In this document: positions 1 to 5,956 of the stretch, piece by piece
Numbering within the stretch: position 1 is the first letter of the stretch
How the letters are laid out: each line of letters begins with the position of its first letter
NCBI GenBank assembly: GCA_012270665.1
Contig: JAAXHY010000026.1
Location: 787-6,748, forward strand
Direction: 5' to 3'
DNA length: 5,962 bases
DNA from: Dehalococcoidia bacterium
Lineage (GTDB): Bacteria > Chloroflexota > Dehalococcoidia > SAR202 > UBA11138
The notes under the pieces: model-generated
What the model was told of the DNA's origin: nothing
The model's database searches: none
The model's input: the letters and a program-made list of their open reading frames with translations, nothing else
Translations under genes and position numbers: made by a program

Positions 1-71
1 GGCGTGGGGTGTCCTGTATGCACGGCGTCCGCGGAATGCTGGTCTGCGACCTGGCTCTCTTCCTGACTCAT
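1..71 (-). CDS. N-terminus of probable cytochrome c oxidase subunit IV (partial)
   Basis: An ATG at 71-69 opens a frame that stays open to the window edge (23 full codons, with the next codon beginning CC and so coding proline). It is preceded by a strong ribosome binding site, GGGAG at 77-81, five bases from the start. The visible peptide begins MSQEESQVADQH and ends in GHPTP: hydrophilic, rich in acidic residues and histidine. Small caa3 subunit IV proteins (the COX4_pro family, CtaF in Bacillus) typically have such a short His-rich cytoplasmic head with an HP-T/S-P motif just before the first of about three membrane helices. Position agrees: in Bacillus-type operons ctaF follows ctaE directly, and here the start lies 62 bases after the ctaE stop on the same strand. 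Subunit IV is thought to stabilise the complex and not to take part in catalysis. The gene start is well supported; the product rests on context and a short motif, since the membrane helices lie outside the window. Confidence 0.62.
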   Translation of the reverse strand, partial: MSQEESQVADQHSADAVHTGHPT

Positions 72-76
72 TTGAA

Positions 77-81
77 CTCCC
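77..81 (-). promoter_or_regulatory. Ribosome binding site of the truncated subunit IV gene
   Basis: GGGAG on the minus strand, five bases before the ATG at 71-69. It is the main evidence that the open frame at the left edge is a real gene start and not chance. The remaining bases of the 62-base gap after ctaE (72-133) show no recognisable promoter or terminator, so this gene is probably on the same transcript. Confidence 0.65.
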
Positions 82-133
82 TGAGCGGTAATCTACTCTT
101 GGCTGGGTTTTTAGTCTCTCTCGGTCAATCTCG

Positions 134-781
134 TCAGTGGGCCGCGGCGGACGGCGCGGTTCCGGGGAATCCTTCGAATACTCCGAACAGGTACACGACG
201 GTGAAGATCACGATCCACACGATGTCAACAAAGTGCCAGTACAGCGCCGCAAGGTCCACGTCCAGGTTCTTTTCAGGAGTGACTCCGCCTTCCCTGAACG
301 AATGGAAGAGTATGGATAGCAGCCATACTACCCCAAGCGTCACGTGCGCCCCATGGAATCCTGTGAGTGTGAAGAATGTGGACCCGAACAGGTTGGTGCG
401 CGGAGTCAGGTGCCCGTGGTTGGCGAATTCATAGAACTCGTACACCTGGAAAGCCAGGAATGTTGTACCCATGATGGCCGTGGAGGCGAGCCATATCCTG
501 AACGCCTTCAAATTGCCCCTGGTGAGCCATGCGTAGGCCATCACCATGCTCATCGAGCTCATCAGCAGCACGAAGGTGCTTACCGACGTAACCGGGATGT
601 CGAATACATCTATTGGCAGTGGGCCTTCTAGGCTCTTGTTCTTGTACACGAGGTACGTAGCGATGAGCGTACCGAAAAACATGCAGTCCGAGCCCAGAAA
701 GGCCCACATCAGCAGTTTTCTGTGGTTCAGACCTGTTGTAGTTGGTTCGTGCTCGCCGTGTATGGCGGGGGCGTGTGCCAC
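134..781 (-). CDS. ctaE: Cytochrome c oxidase subunit III, five-helix form
   Basis: Subunit III (CoxC/CtaE) of the caa3 oxidase, 215 residues. It is an inner-membrane subunit with no metal centre that stabilises the complex and supports proton uptake into the D channel. Five hydrophobic segments are visible, at about residues 24-45, 64-85, 95-115, 135-160 and 180-203. Family signatures include FLGSD near residue 30, TGFHGAHV at 140-147 and YWHFVDIVWI at 181-190. The length and helix count fit the short Bacillus-type subunit III, which lacks the first two helices of the seven-helix mitochondrial form. Residue 32 is Asp where the family usually has the conserved helix Glu (bovine Glu90). The start is GTG at 781-779, chosen because GGAGG lies eight bases upstream and no better start precedes the first helix. 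The ctaD stop is only 19 bases upstream, so the two genes are surely co-transcribed. Both ends carry several histidines. Confidence 0.96.
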   Translation of the reverse strand: MAHAPAIHGEHEPTTTGLNHRKLLMWAFLGSDCMFFGTLIATYLVYKNKSLEGPLPIDVFDIPVTSVSTFVLLMSSMSMVMAYAWLTRGNLKAFRIWLASTAIMGTTFLAFQVYEFYEFANHGHLTPRTNLFGSTFFTLTGFHGAHVTLGVVWLLSILFHSFREGGVTPEKNLDVDLAALYWHFVDIVWIVIFTVVYLFGVFEGFPGTAPSAAAH

Positions 782-789
782 TTAATCAG

Positions 790-794
790 CCTCC
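790..794 (-). promoter_or_regulatory. Ribosome binding site deciding the GTG start of ctaE
   Basis: A full GGAGG on the minus strand in the 19-base ctaD-ctaE gap, eight bases before the GTG at 781-779. Its strength and spacing settle the non-ATG start and suggest efficient translation of subunit III despite GTG. Confidence 0.8.
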
Positions 795-800
795 GTAGCG

Positions 801-2711
801 TTAATGGGCGGCGTGTCCGCCGTCTGGTTCTGGGTCATTGACCGGCTCGAACGACCATGCATATACCGATACCATGCCGATTATCACGCCGATGACCGTC
901 GTGGTCAGCGCGACAAAGTTGAGCGTGCGTATCCCGGCCTCGCTCACGTTTACCAGATAGACCAGACCCATTCCGCCTATGAACAGACCGAGCGAGACGA
1001 AGAACGGCCAGTACGACGGCTGAGGCAGGTGTATATCGTGAGCGTCTTCGCTGTCGGAGCCGCCCGCTACCACCGGAACCGGCGCGCCGGGCGCGAGTTC
1101 GCGCCTGCGCTGCTTCTCTTCCCACCAGTCGTCGCGATCCTGGACATTGGGTATCTCGGCAAAGTTATACTCCGGCGGCGGCGAGGGGATTGACCACTCC
1201 AGCGTCCGTCCGTCCCACGGGTCCGCTCCGGCGACCTCGCCATTCTTCCAGCTCTTAGCCATGTTGTAGATGAAGATTAGGAATCCAACCACGAGGAAGA
1301 GAGCTCCGACGGTCGAGACCATATTCCAGAAGTCCCAGCCCATGCCTCCGTAGTAGGTGTAGATGCGGCGCGGCATTCCGTTCATTCCGGTGAAGTGCAT
1401 CGGGAAGAACGTTATATTCTGGCCGATGAACATTAGCCAGAAGTGCCACTGTCCCTGTGCTTCGTTGTACATTCTGCCGGTCAGCTTGGGGAACCAGTAG
1501 TATGTTCCCGCCAAAATAGCGAATATAGCGCCTCCGAACAGTACGTAGTGGATGTGGGCCACGATGAAGTATGTGTCCTGCTGCTGGGCGTCGGACGCGG
1601 CCACAGCGTGCATTACGCCGCTGATTCCCCCGATGACGAACATCGAAACGAACGCGATTGAGAACAGCATAGGCGTCTTGAAGCTGATCGAGCCGCCCCA
1701 CATCGTCCCCATCCAGTTGAACACCTTTATCCCTGTTGGCACCGCTATCAACATGGTCGTTACCGTGAAGACCGAATTTGCCACCGGGCCGAGGCCGACG
1801 GTGAACATATGATGGCTCCATACCATCCATCCCATGAAGGCGATGATCACGCCGGCCAGTACGACGGTCGCGTATCCGAACAGCGGCTTCTTCGAAAATA
1901 CGGGAAGGATTTCGGACACGATTCCCATAGCGGGCAGTATCAGAATATATACCTCCGGGTGTCCGAATACCCAGAACAGGTGCTGCCACAGAACTGGATT
2001 CGCGCCCGCGGCCACGTTGAAGAAGTTCATGGCGAACGAGCGGTCGAAGTAGAGTTCTATCAGCGCGACGGTTATGACCGGGAAGGCGAGCACCAATAGA
2101 ATAGCCGTCACCATGGTCATCCAGGTGAACAGTGGCATTCGCATCAGACCCATGCCCGGAGCGCGCATATTCAGTATGGTTACGATGAAGTTGAAGGATG
2201 CGGCCAGCGACGCGATACCAAGCACCTGTAGAGAGATGATCCACACGTCAATGCCGTGCCCCAGGTTGTAGGTGATTCCCGTCAGCGGCGAATATCCGAA
2301 CCAGCCTCCATTGGGAGCTGAATGAGTAAACCAGCTTATCTTGAGAAGCAGCGCGCCTCCCAGGAATGTCCAGTAGCTGAATGCGTTGAGACGCGGGAAT
2401 GCCACGTCTCTTGCGCCAATCTGAAGTGGTACGACGAAGTTGAAGAACGCGGCGGACAGAGGCATGACGCCGAGGAAGATCATCGTCGTCGCGTGCATCG
2501 TGAAAAGCTGGTTGAATATCTCCGGCGTAATCAGATTCTGTTCCGGCCTGGCAAGCTGGACCCTTATCAGAAATGCTTCGATACCACCTGAAAAGAACAT
2601 CAGGAACGCGGTGACCCCGTAGAGGACGCCGATGCGCTTGTGGTCAATTGTGGTTATCCACGACCAGATGCCAGTCGGGTGTACAGGTCTCGGTATTGCC
2701 AGAGTAGTCAT
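801..2711 (-). CDS. ctaD: Cytochrome c oxidase subunit I, 14-helix caa3 type
   Basis: Catalytic subunit (CoxA/CtaD), 636 residues: reduces oxygen to water at the heme a3-CuB centre and pumps protons across the cytoplasmic membrane. Placed by alignment to known oxidases: heme a ligands His73 and His388; heme a3 ligand His386 (AHIHYV, 385-390); CuB ligands His251, His300 and His301; cross-linked Tyr255 (HPEVY, 251-255). Glu253 is the A1-type D-channel glutamate, with Asp102, Asn91 and Asn109 at the D-channel mouth; Thr326 and Lys329 mark the K channel. Twelve core helices end near residue 485. A hydrophilic stretch at about 486-564 includes DPWDGRTLEWSIPSPPPEY, then two extra helices follow at about 565-588 and 595-619. 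These fit Bacillus-type CtaD, which carries two helices missing from the short subunit III. The start ATG at 2711-2709 has GGAG at 2719-2722, seven bases away. The C-terminus ends in HAAH. It lies 43 bases after ctaC. Confidence 0.98.
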   Translation of the reverse strand: MTTLAIPRPVHPTGIWSWITTIDHKRIGVLYGVTAFLMFFSGGIEAFLIRVQLARPEQNLITPEIFNQLFTMHATTMIFLGVMPLSAAFFNFVVPLQIGARDVAFPRLNAFSYWTFLGGALLLKISWFTHSAPNGGWFGYSPLTGITYNLGHGIDVWIISLQVLGIASLAASFNFIVTILNMRAPGMGLMRMPLFTWMTMVTAILLVLAFPVITVALIELYFDRSFAMNFFNVAAGANPVLWQHLFWVFGHPEVYILILPAMGIVSEILPVFSKKPLFGYATVVLAGVIIAFMGWMVWSHHMFTVGLGPVANSVFTVTTMLIAVPTGIKVFNWMGTMWGGSISFKTPMLFSIAFVSMFVIGGISGVMHAVAASDAQQQDTYFIVAHIHYVLFGGAIFAILAGTYYWFPKLTGRMYNEAQGQWHFWLMFIGQNITFFPMHFTGMNGMPRRIYTYYGGMGWDFWNMVSTVGALFLVVGFLIFIYNMAKSWKNGEVAGADPWDGRTLEWSIPSPPPEYNFAEIPNVQDRDDWWEEKQRRRELAPGAPVPVVAGGSDSEDAHDIHLPQPSYWPFFVSLGLFIGGMGLVYLVNVSEAGIRTLNFVALTTTVIGVIIGMVSVYAWSFEPVNDPEPDGGHAAH

Positions 2712-2740
2712 CCCGTTTCTCCAAACATTTACATCTACAT
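2708..2740 (-). other. Two start-stop codon pairs and a six-codon mini-ORF before ctaD
   Basis: In the 43-base ctaC-ctaD gap one minus-strand frame reads ATG-TAG (2740-2735), ATG-TAA (2734-2729), then ATG followed by five sense codons (MFGETG) and a TGA at 2710-2708. That TGA overlaps the ctaD start as ATGA. The ctaD ribosome binding site GGAG (2719-2722) lies inside the mini-ORF. The sequence pattern is certain. Whether any of these ATGs is used is unknown: none has a good Shine-Dalgarno sequence of its own, though ribosomes finishing ctaC at 2755 would arrive only 14 bases upstream of the first ATG. Confidence 0.3.
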
Positions 2741-2754
2741 CAGCCGTCGCGCCG

Positions 2755-3885
2755 TCACTTCAGGCTCGACAGGTAGGCTACTATGGCGGACAGTTCCGCT
2801 TCGTCGAGGGCCTTTTCCGGGTCTATGTATGGCGCTCCTTCAGAGGCCATCGTATTTCCCGGCTTGACGCTTTCGGGGTCCGTAATCCAGGTTCTCAGGT
2901 TTTGCTGGAGAATAGCGAGATTGACGGTCCCGTCCTCGCCGCGATTGTCGAACATACCGCCGGCCAGGTTGGTGCGACTGGCCACATGCGCCAAATTCGG
3001 CCCTTCTCGTCCGGCGACACCATCGTTGGAGACCGGGTCGACCGCGTGGCAGCCTGAACAGCCCGCGCTTCTGAATACCTTGCTGCCCTCCACCACCAGC
3101 GGGTCCTGCGACTCTTCCGGTGGCGTGGCCTGCGCCCTGAGCCAGGCGTCGAAGTCCTCACGCGTCTGGACGATTACCTTGAAGCGCATGTTGGCGTGTT
3201 GCACGCCGCAGAACTCGGCGCACTGCCCGTAGTATGTACCGGTCTGATCGCCCTGTATCCACATGACGTTGTCGTTGTTAGGCACCATGTCCACTTTGCC
3301 CGCTATTTTCGGTATCCAGAAGCTGTGAATCACGTCAACCGAGTCGAGATTGACGTTTATCACTTCGTTTACGGGAATATGCAGGTCGCCCGCGAAGACG
3401 ACGTCCTTGGTGGGATCATCCGGGTGGTCATATCTGAACTCGAACCACCACTGGTGGCCGATCACGTCAACGGTAAGCGCCCCGGGTTCGGGGGAAACCT
3501 GGTTATCGAAGATGGTGAATATGGTGGGTATCGCTACCAGGATTACGATGGCGGTCGGGCCGGCAGTCCAGGCGAATTCGAGAGTGTGATTGCCCTCGAC
3601 CTGTTCGGGAATGTCGTCGTCTCTCCGCCTGCGGAACTTGATGAGCAGGTAGACCAGAGCGCCCTGGACAGCTACGAAGACCACTGCGCCGGCTCCCAGT
3701 ATGATCCAGAAGAGGTTCAACTGCGACTGAGCGACGGGGCCATCCGCGTCGAACGTGGACTGCGGGTCGCCGGGAGTGCATCCGAGCGTCAACGCGACAA
3801 GCGCTCCCAGCATTAGGAAGCCGAGTAGCGACTTGCGGCGCAGGTGGAAATTGAGCATATTCTTAGGTTCCCTCTTGTAAGACAT
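2755..3885 (-). CDS. ctaC: Cytochrome c oxidase subunit II with fused cytochrome c domain
   Basis: Subunit II (CoxB/CtaC) of a caa3 oxidase, 376 residues. It accepts electrons on its own cytochrome c and passes them through CuA to heme a of subunit I. In order: a basic N-terminus and hydrophobic signal (about 15-35) ending LTLGC, a plausible lipobox with Cys36; two membrane helices (about 56-84 and 106-127), with Glu103 at the K-channel entrance position (bovine Glu62); GHQWW at 143-147; and the CuA site, His187, Cys222, Glu224, Cys226, His230 and Met233. A C-terminal cytochrome c domain (about 265-376) has CSGCH at 276-280, GPNL at 295-298 and probable distal ligand Met346. The extra domain explains the length over ordinary subunit II. 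The start ATG at 3885 has GAGGT at 3889-3893, close but present; an in-frame ATG at codon 10 lacks any such site and would still leave a signal peptide. Surface lipid anchoring is inferred from the lipobox. Confidence 0.97.
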   Translation of the reverse strand: MSYKREPKNMLNFHLRRKSLLGFLMLGALVALTLGCTPGDPQSTFDADGPVAQSQLNLFWIILGAGAVVFVAVQGALVYLLIKFRRRRDDDIPEQVEGNHTLEFAWTAGPTAIVILVAIPTIFTIFDNQVSPEPGALTVDVIGHQWWFEFRYDHPDDPTKDVVFAGDLHIPVNEVINVNLDSVDVIHSFWIPKIAGKVDMVPNNDNVMWIQGDQTGTYYGQCAEFCGVQHANMRFKVIVQTREDFDAWLRAQATPPEESQDPLVVEGSKVFRSAGCSGCHAVDPVSNDGVAGREGPNLAHVASRTNLAGGMFDNRGEDGTVNLAILQQNLRTWITDPESVKPGNTMASEGAPYIDPEKALDEAELSAIVAYLSSLK

Positions 3886-3919
3886 TATACCTCAGAGACC
3901 GCTTCTGAAACCGACAAAG

Positions 3920-3948
3920 AATCTATCAAAGCGCCCTGTCTCAGTCAA
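3920..3948 (-). promoter_or_regulatory. Candidate internal promoter upstream of ctaC
   Basis: Minus strand: TTGACT (3943-3948) is separated by 17 bases from TAGATT (3920-3925). The -35 box matches the sigma-70 consensus at five of six positions and the -10 box at four of six, with ideal spacing. Transcription would start near 3913, giving a leader of about 28 bases with the ctaC ribosome binding site in it. It lies in the only gap over 100 bases within the operon (3886-4001), so it could make the structural genes ctaC-D-E-F independently of the heme A genes ctaA-B. Prediction by eye only. Confidence 0.5.
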
Positions 3949-4001
3949 GACGCAAGCGCCCGACGTGGCGCCTCTGATCGGATGTGCCAGACCATGCCGC
4001 A

Positions 4002-4898
4002 TCATAGGCGCGCCACGCTGTCCACCATAATGATTAGGAACAGCAGAGCAAGGTAGGCGAGCGAATAGAGATAGGCGGCCTTCGCGCCTTCTATGCCGTC
4101 TCGCTTCATAAGTCTCCACGCATAGTAGATGAAGCCTGCCCCCAGCGCCAGCGACCCTCCAAAGTACACCCAGCCGACCGCTCTCGTGGTGAAGAACATG
4201 AGGGTAAGCGCCACAAGCAGAATAGTGTAGAGCAGAATGTATAGCTTGGTATCCTTGACTCCCGCGACCACCGGCAGCATCGGGATTCCGGCCCTCCGGT
4301 AATCGTCCTTGATCAGCAGAGATAATGCCCAGAAGTGCGGGGGCGTCCAGAAGAACACGATGGCGAACATATACAGCGCGGGCAGACCGAGTGCGCCGGT
4401 TACGGCTACCCAGCCCACCATTGGAGGTATAGCGCCGGCCGCTCCCCCGATGACGATGTTCTGGGGAGTGCTTCGCTTCAGAGCTTTGGTGTACACGAAT
4501 ATGTAGAAAAGTGTCGCGGAAAGCGTTAGCAGAGCGCTGAGGATATTCACCAGGGAGCCTAGAATGGTGAAGGCGACCACATTCAGCGCTATACCGAACC
4601 ACATCGCGTGCTGCGGAGGGATGTTTCCGCTGACAATCGGGCGACCGGACGTGCGTCCCATTAACCCGTCAATATCGCGGTCCAAGTAGTGATTGAGGGC
4701 GTTGGCGCCCCCTGCGGCCAGTGCGCCGCCGCCCAGTACTAGGAGGACGAGTAGGGGATCCGGCACGCCGCGGGTGCCGAGAAACATACCCCCCAGAGCA
4801 GTCAAGACCAGCAGGGAAATTATTCGCGGCTTGGTAAGGGCTATGTAGCCCCTGAGTGTGGAGTTTGCGCGACTGTAGGCCGCAGTTGAAGTAGCCAT
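4002..4898 (-). CDS. ctaB: Protoheme IX farnesyltransferase (heme O synthase)
   Basis: Membrane prenyltransferase of the UbiA superfamily (CtaB/CyoE/COX10), 298 residues, the usual family length. It transfers the farnesyl group of farnesyl diphosphate to the vinyl side chain of heme B, giving heme O. The first Asp-rich motif is visible at residues 66-87: Asn69, Asp73, Asp75, Asp77, then GRTSGRP. STPQNIVIGG lies at 143-152, followed by GAIPPMVGW (155-163). The FWTPPHFWALSL segment at 183-194 leads to the second polar motif with Asp198, Asp199 and Tyr200 (KDDYRRAGIPMLP). About nine hydrophobic segments fit the family. The N-terminal TLRGYIALTKPR is also typical. ATG at 4898 is chosen because GGAAG (4903-4907) lies four bases upstream. 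The gene starts 10 bases after ctaA stops, so both steps of heme A synthesis are translated from one message. A 116-base gap to ctaC follows. Confidence 0.98.
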   Translation of the reverse strand: MATSTAAYSRANSTLRGYIALTKPRIISLLVLTALGGMFLGTRGVPDPLLVLLVLGGGALAAGGANALNHYLDRDIDGLMGRTSGRPIVSGNIPPQHAMWFGIALNVVAFTILGSLVNILSALLTLSATLFYIFVYTKALKRSTPQNIVIGGAAGAIPPMVGWVAVTGALGLPALYMFAIVFFWTPPHFWALSLLIKDDYRRAGIPMLPVVAGVKDTKLYILLYTILLVALTLMFFTTRAVGWVYFGGSLALGAGFIYYAWRLMKRDGIEGAKAAYLYSLAYLALLFLIIMVDSVARL

Positions 4899-4908
4899 AC
4901 GACTTCCG

Positions 4909-5856
4909 CTATGTCGCTTTCTGTCTCAAGACCGCTGTGCCGAATTCGAAAGCGGGCCGGTACGAGTATATCAAAGCGGTGAGGCTTACCAGGACAACCC
5001 AGACCAAAGTGGCTAGGCTGAGATGTGTTGCCTTGAGGTCGGCCGCGAATCCGCTCCATATGACAAACGCGCCTGCCACTATCTGGAGCGCGAAGACCGC
5101 AGCCAGGGACGCGGCGGCGATCTTGGTTGGGCTGTGCGCCGAAGCCAAAGACCATGCCCTCCATGCCGTCCATAAGATTATGATACCCACGATTGCCGCT
5201 ATGTATCTGTGTCCCATGTGTACGATGTAGGCCCATCCTTCCGGGAGGATGCTGCCGCGGCACAGCGGCCAGGTGGCGCAGGATGTTCCGTACCCCTCTC
5301 CGACCATGTACGATCCGGATAGTATGAGAACGAACGCGCCCACTATTGACGCGATTATCAGCGGCTTGAGTGAATCGGCCTGTTCGGGATTGGCGGCGGT
5401 GGACGTGGAGGAGTACGGGTTCCAGCCCGCTATGGCCGCTACTATCAGGCAGCCGATGAGTACCTCGGCTATGGCCAGGTGAAGCAACCTATACTGCCAG
5501 GCGAGTTCTGTCAGGACGGTGACCCCTCCAAAAATCCCGGCCACGATCACCAGAACGAGCGCGCTCACGCTCATGTACCAGACCAGCCGGTTGGCACGGA
5601 AGCGCATCCAGGCTATGGAGGTGGTCGCCATGACCAGAAGGCCGAGCACGGACCCCGAAAGCCGATGGCTGTACTCTATCAGGGTCGCCCTATCAAAAGG
5701 CGGAATGATCTCCCCATGGCACAGGGGCCAGTCCGGACAGCCGAGGCCGGAGTCCGTAACCCGTACTACTCCGCCGAGTGTTACCTGGAAGAATGCGGAC
5801 AGGATAGCGGCGACAACCACGACGCGGAATAGTGTTTGTACTCTATCGCTCGGCAA
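4909..5856 (-). CDS. ctaA: Heme A synthase
   Basis: Membrane enzyme (CtaA/COX15 family), 315 residues, which oxidises the methyl group at C8 of heme O to a formyl group, making heme A. Two homologous four-helix halves are visible. The first half has SGLGCPDWPLCHG (36-48) with Cys40 and Cys46, EYSHRLSG (61-68) with Glu61 and His64, and His126 in LLHLAIAE. The second half has SCATWPLCRG (192-201) with Cys193 and Cys199, HMGHRYIA with His216, and His278 in ATHLSLA. These match the heme-ligand histidines, catalytic Glu and paired external cysteines known from Bacillus CtaA. Helices fall near 9-31, 65-85, 92-115, 122-145, 164-186, 212-233, 245-268 and 279-298. The start is TTG at 5856-5854: no ATG or GTG lies in frame between the stop at 5919-5917 and helix 1, and this start leaves a short basic head. 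Its Shine-Dalgarno match is weak. A promoter lies upstream, making this the likely first gene of the operon. Confidence 0.95.
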   Translation of the reverse strand: MPSDRVQTLFRVVVVAAILSAFFQVTLGGVVRVTDSGLGCPDWPLCHGEIIPPFDRATLIEYSHRLSGSVLGLLVMATTSIAWMRFRANRLVWYMSVSALVLVIVAGIFGGVTVLTELAWQYRLLHLAIAEVLIGCLIVAAIAGWNPYSSTSTAANPEQADSLKPLIIASIVGAFVLILSGSYMVGEGYGTSCATWPLCRGSILPEGWAYIVHMGHRYIAAIVGIIILWTAWRAWSLASAHSPTKIAAASLAAVFALQIVAGAFVIWSGFAADLKATHLSLATLVWVVLVSLTALIYSYRPAFEFGTAVLRQKAT

Positions 5857-5870
5857 ATTGATGGCACCGC

Positions 5871-5912
5871 TCAGCAGTGTGTGAGAGACCGTCCAGTAGG
5901 GAATATGTGCAT
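5871..5912 (-). other. Possible 13-codon leader ORF upstream of ctaA
   Basis: An ATG at 5912-5910 begins a 13-codon frame (MHIFPTGRSLTHC) ending in TGA at 5873-5871, 14 bases before the TTG start of ctaA. It would lie within the predicted leader transcript, beginning about 10 bases after the predicted transcription start. It has no clear ribosome binding site and is short enough to arise by chance. If translated, its ribosomes could pass to the weak ctaA start. No known leader peptide is recognised. Confidence 0.18.
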
Positions 5913-5928
5913 TATTTCACGAACGAAG

Positions 5929-5956
5929 ATTATCATACAGTCAGAGGGCGCGTCAA
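5929..5956 (-). promoter_or_regulatory. Candidate promoter of the cta operon
   Basis: Minus strand: TTGACG (5951-5956) is separated by 16 bases from GATAAT (5929-5934). Each box matches the sigma-70 consensus at five of six positions. Transcription would start near 5922, leaving a leader of about 65 bases before ctaA. Position, orientation and box quality make this the best promoter in the window. No operator was recognised nearby, and the window ends six bases beyond the -35 box. Confidence 0.6.

Noticed and set aside
72..133. A promoter in the ctaE to subunit IV gap, from TTGACC near 123-128 and TAGATT further on
   Set aside because: The two boxes are about 27 bases apart, too far for a sigma-70 promoter, and no other pair fits. 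The gap also has no terminator-like hairpin, so read-through is more likely.
1255..2244. A 329-codon open frame on the minus strand, in another frame inside ctaD
   Set aside because: It lies wholly within a strongly conserved subunit I gene, its translation has no recognisable domain or membrane segment and is rich in Arg and His, as expected of an out-of-frame reading of a GC-rich gene.
3196..3816. Long plus-strand open frames opposite ctaC, such as this 206-codon one
   Set aside because: Antisense shadows of a clearly conserved gene; no ribosome binding site or known domain, and rich in charged residues without pattern.
3956..3971. A five-base-pair GC hairpin (GCGCC, six-base loop, GGCGC) after ctaB, as a possible terminator
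   Set aside because: The stem is short, no T-tract follows on the transcript strand, and the downstream bases form the ctaC -35 region. It is more likely a chance palindrome.
3892..4005. A 37-codon frame in the ctaB-ctaC gap, starting with an ATGA overlap on the ctaB stop and ending 6 bases before ctaC
   Set aside because: The layout looks coupled, but there is no ribosome binding site, the peptide (starting MMRHGLAHPIRG) has no family feature, the frame continues upstream as an out-of-frame shadow of ctaB, and it overlaps the predicted ctaC promoter.
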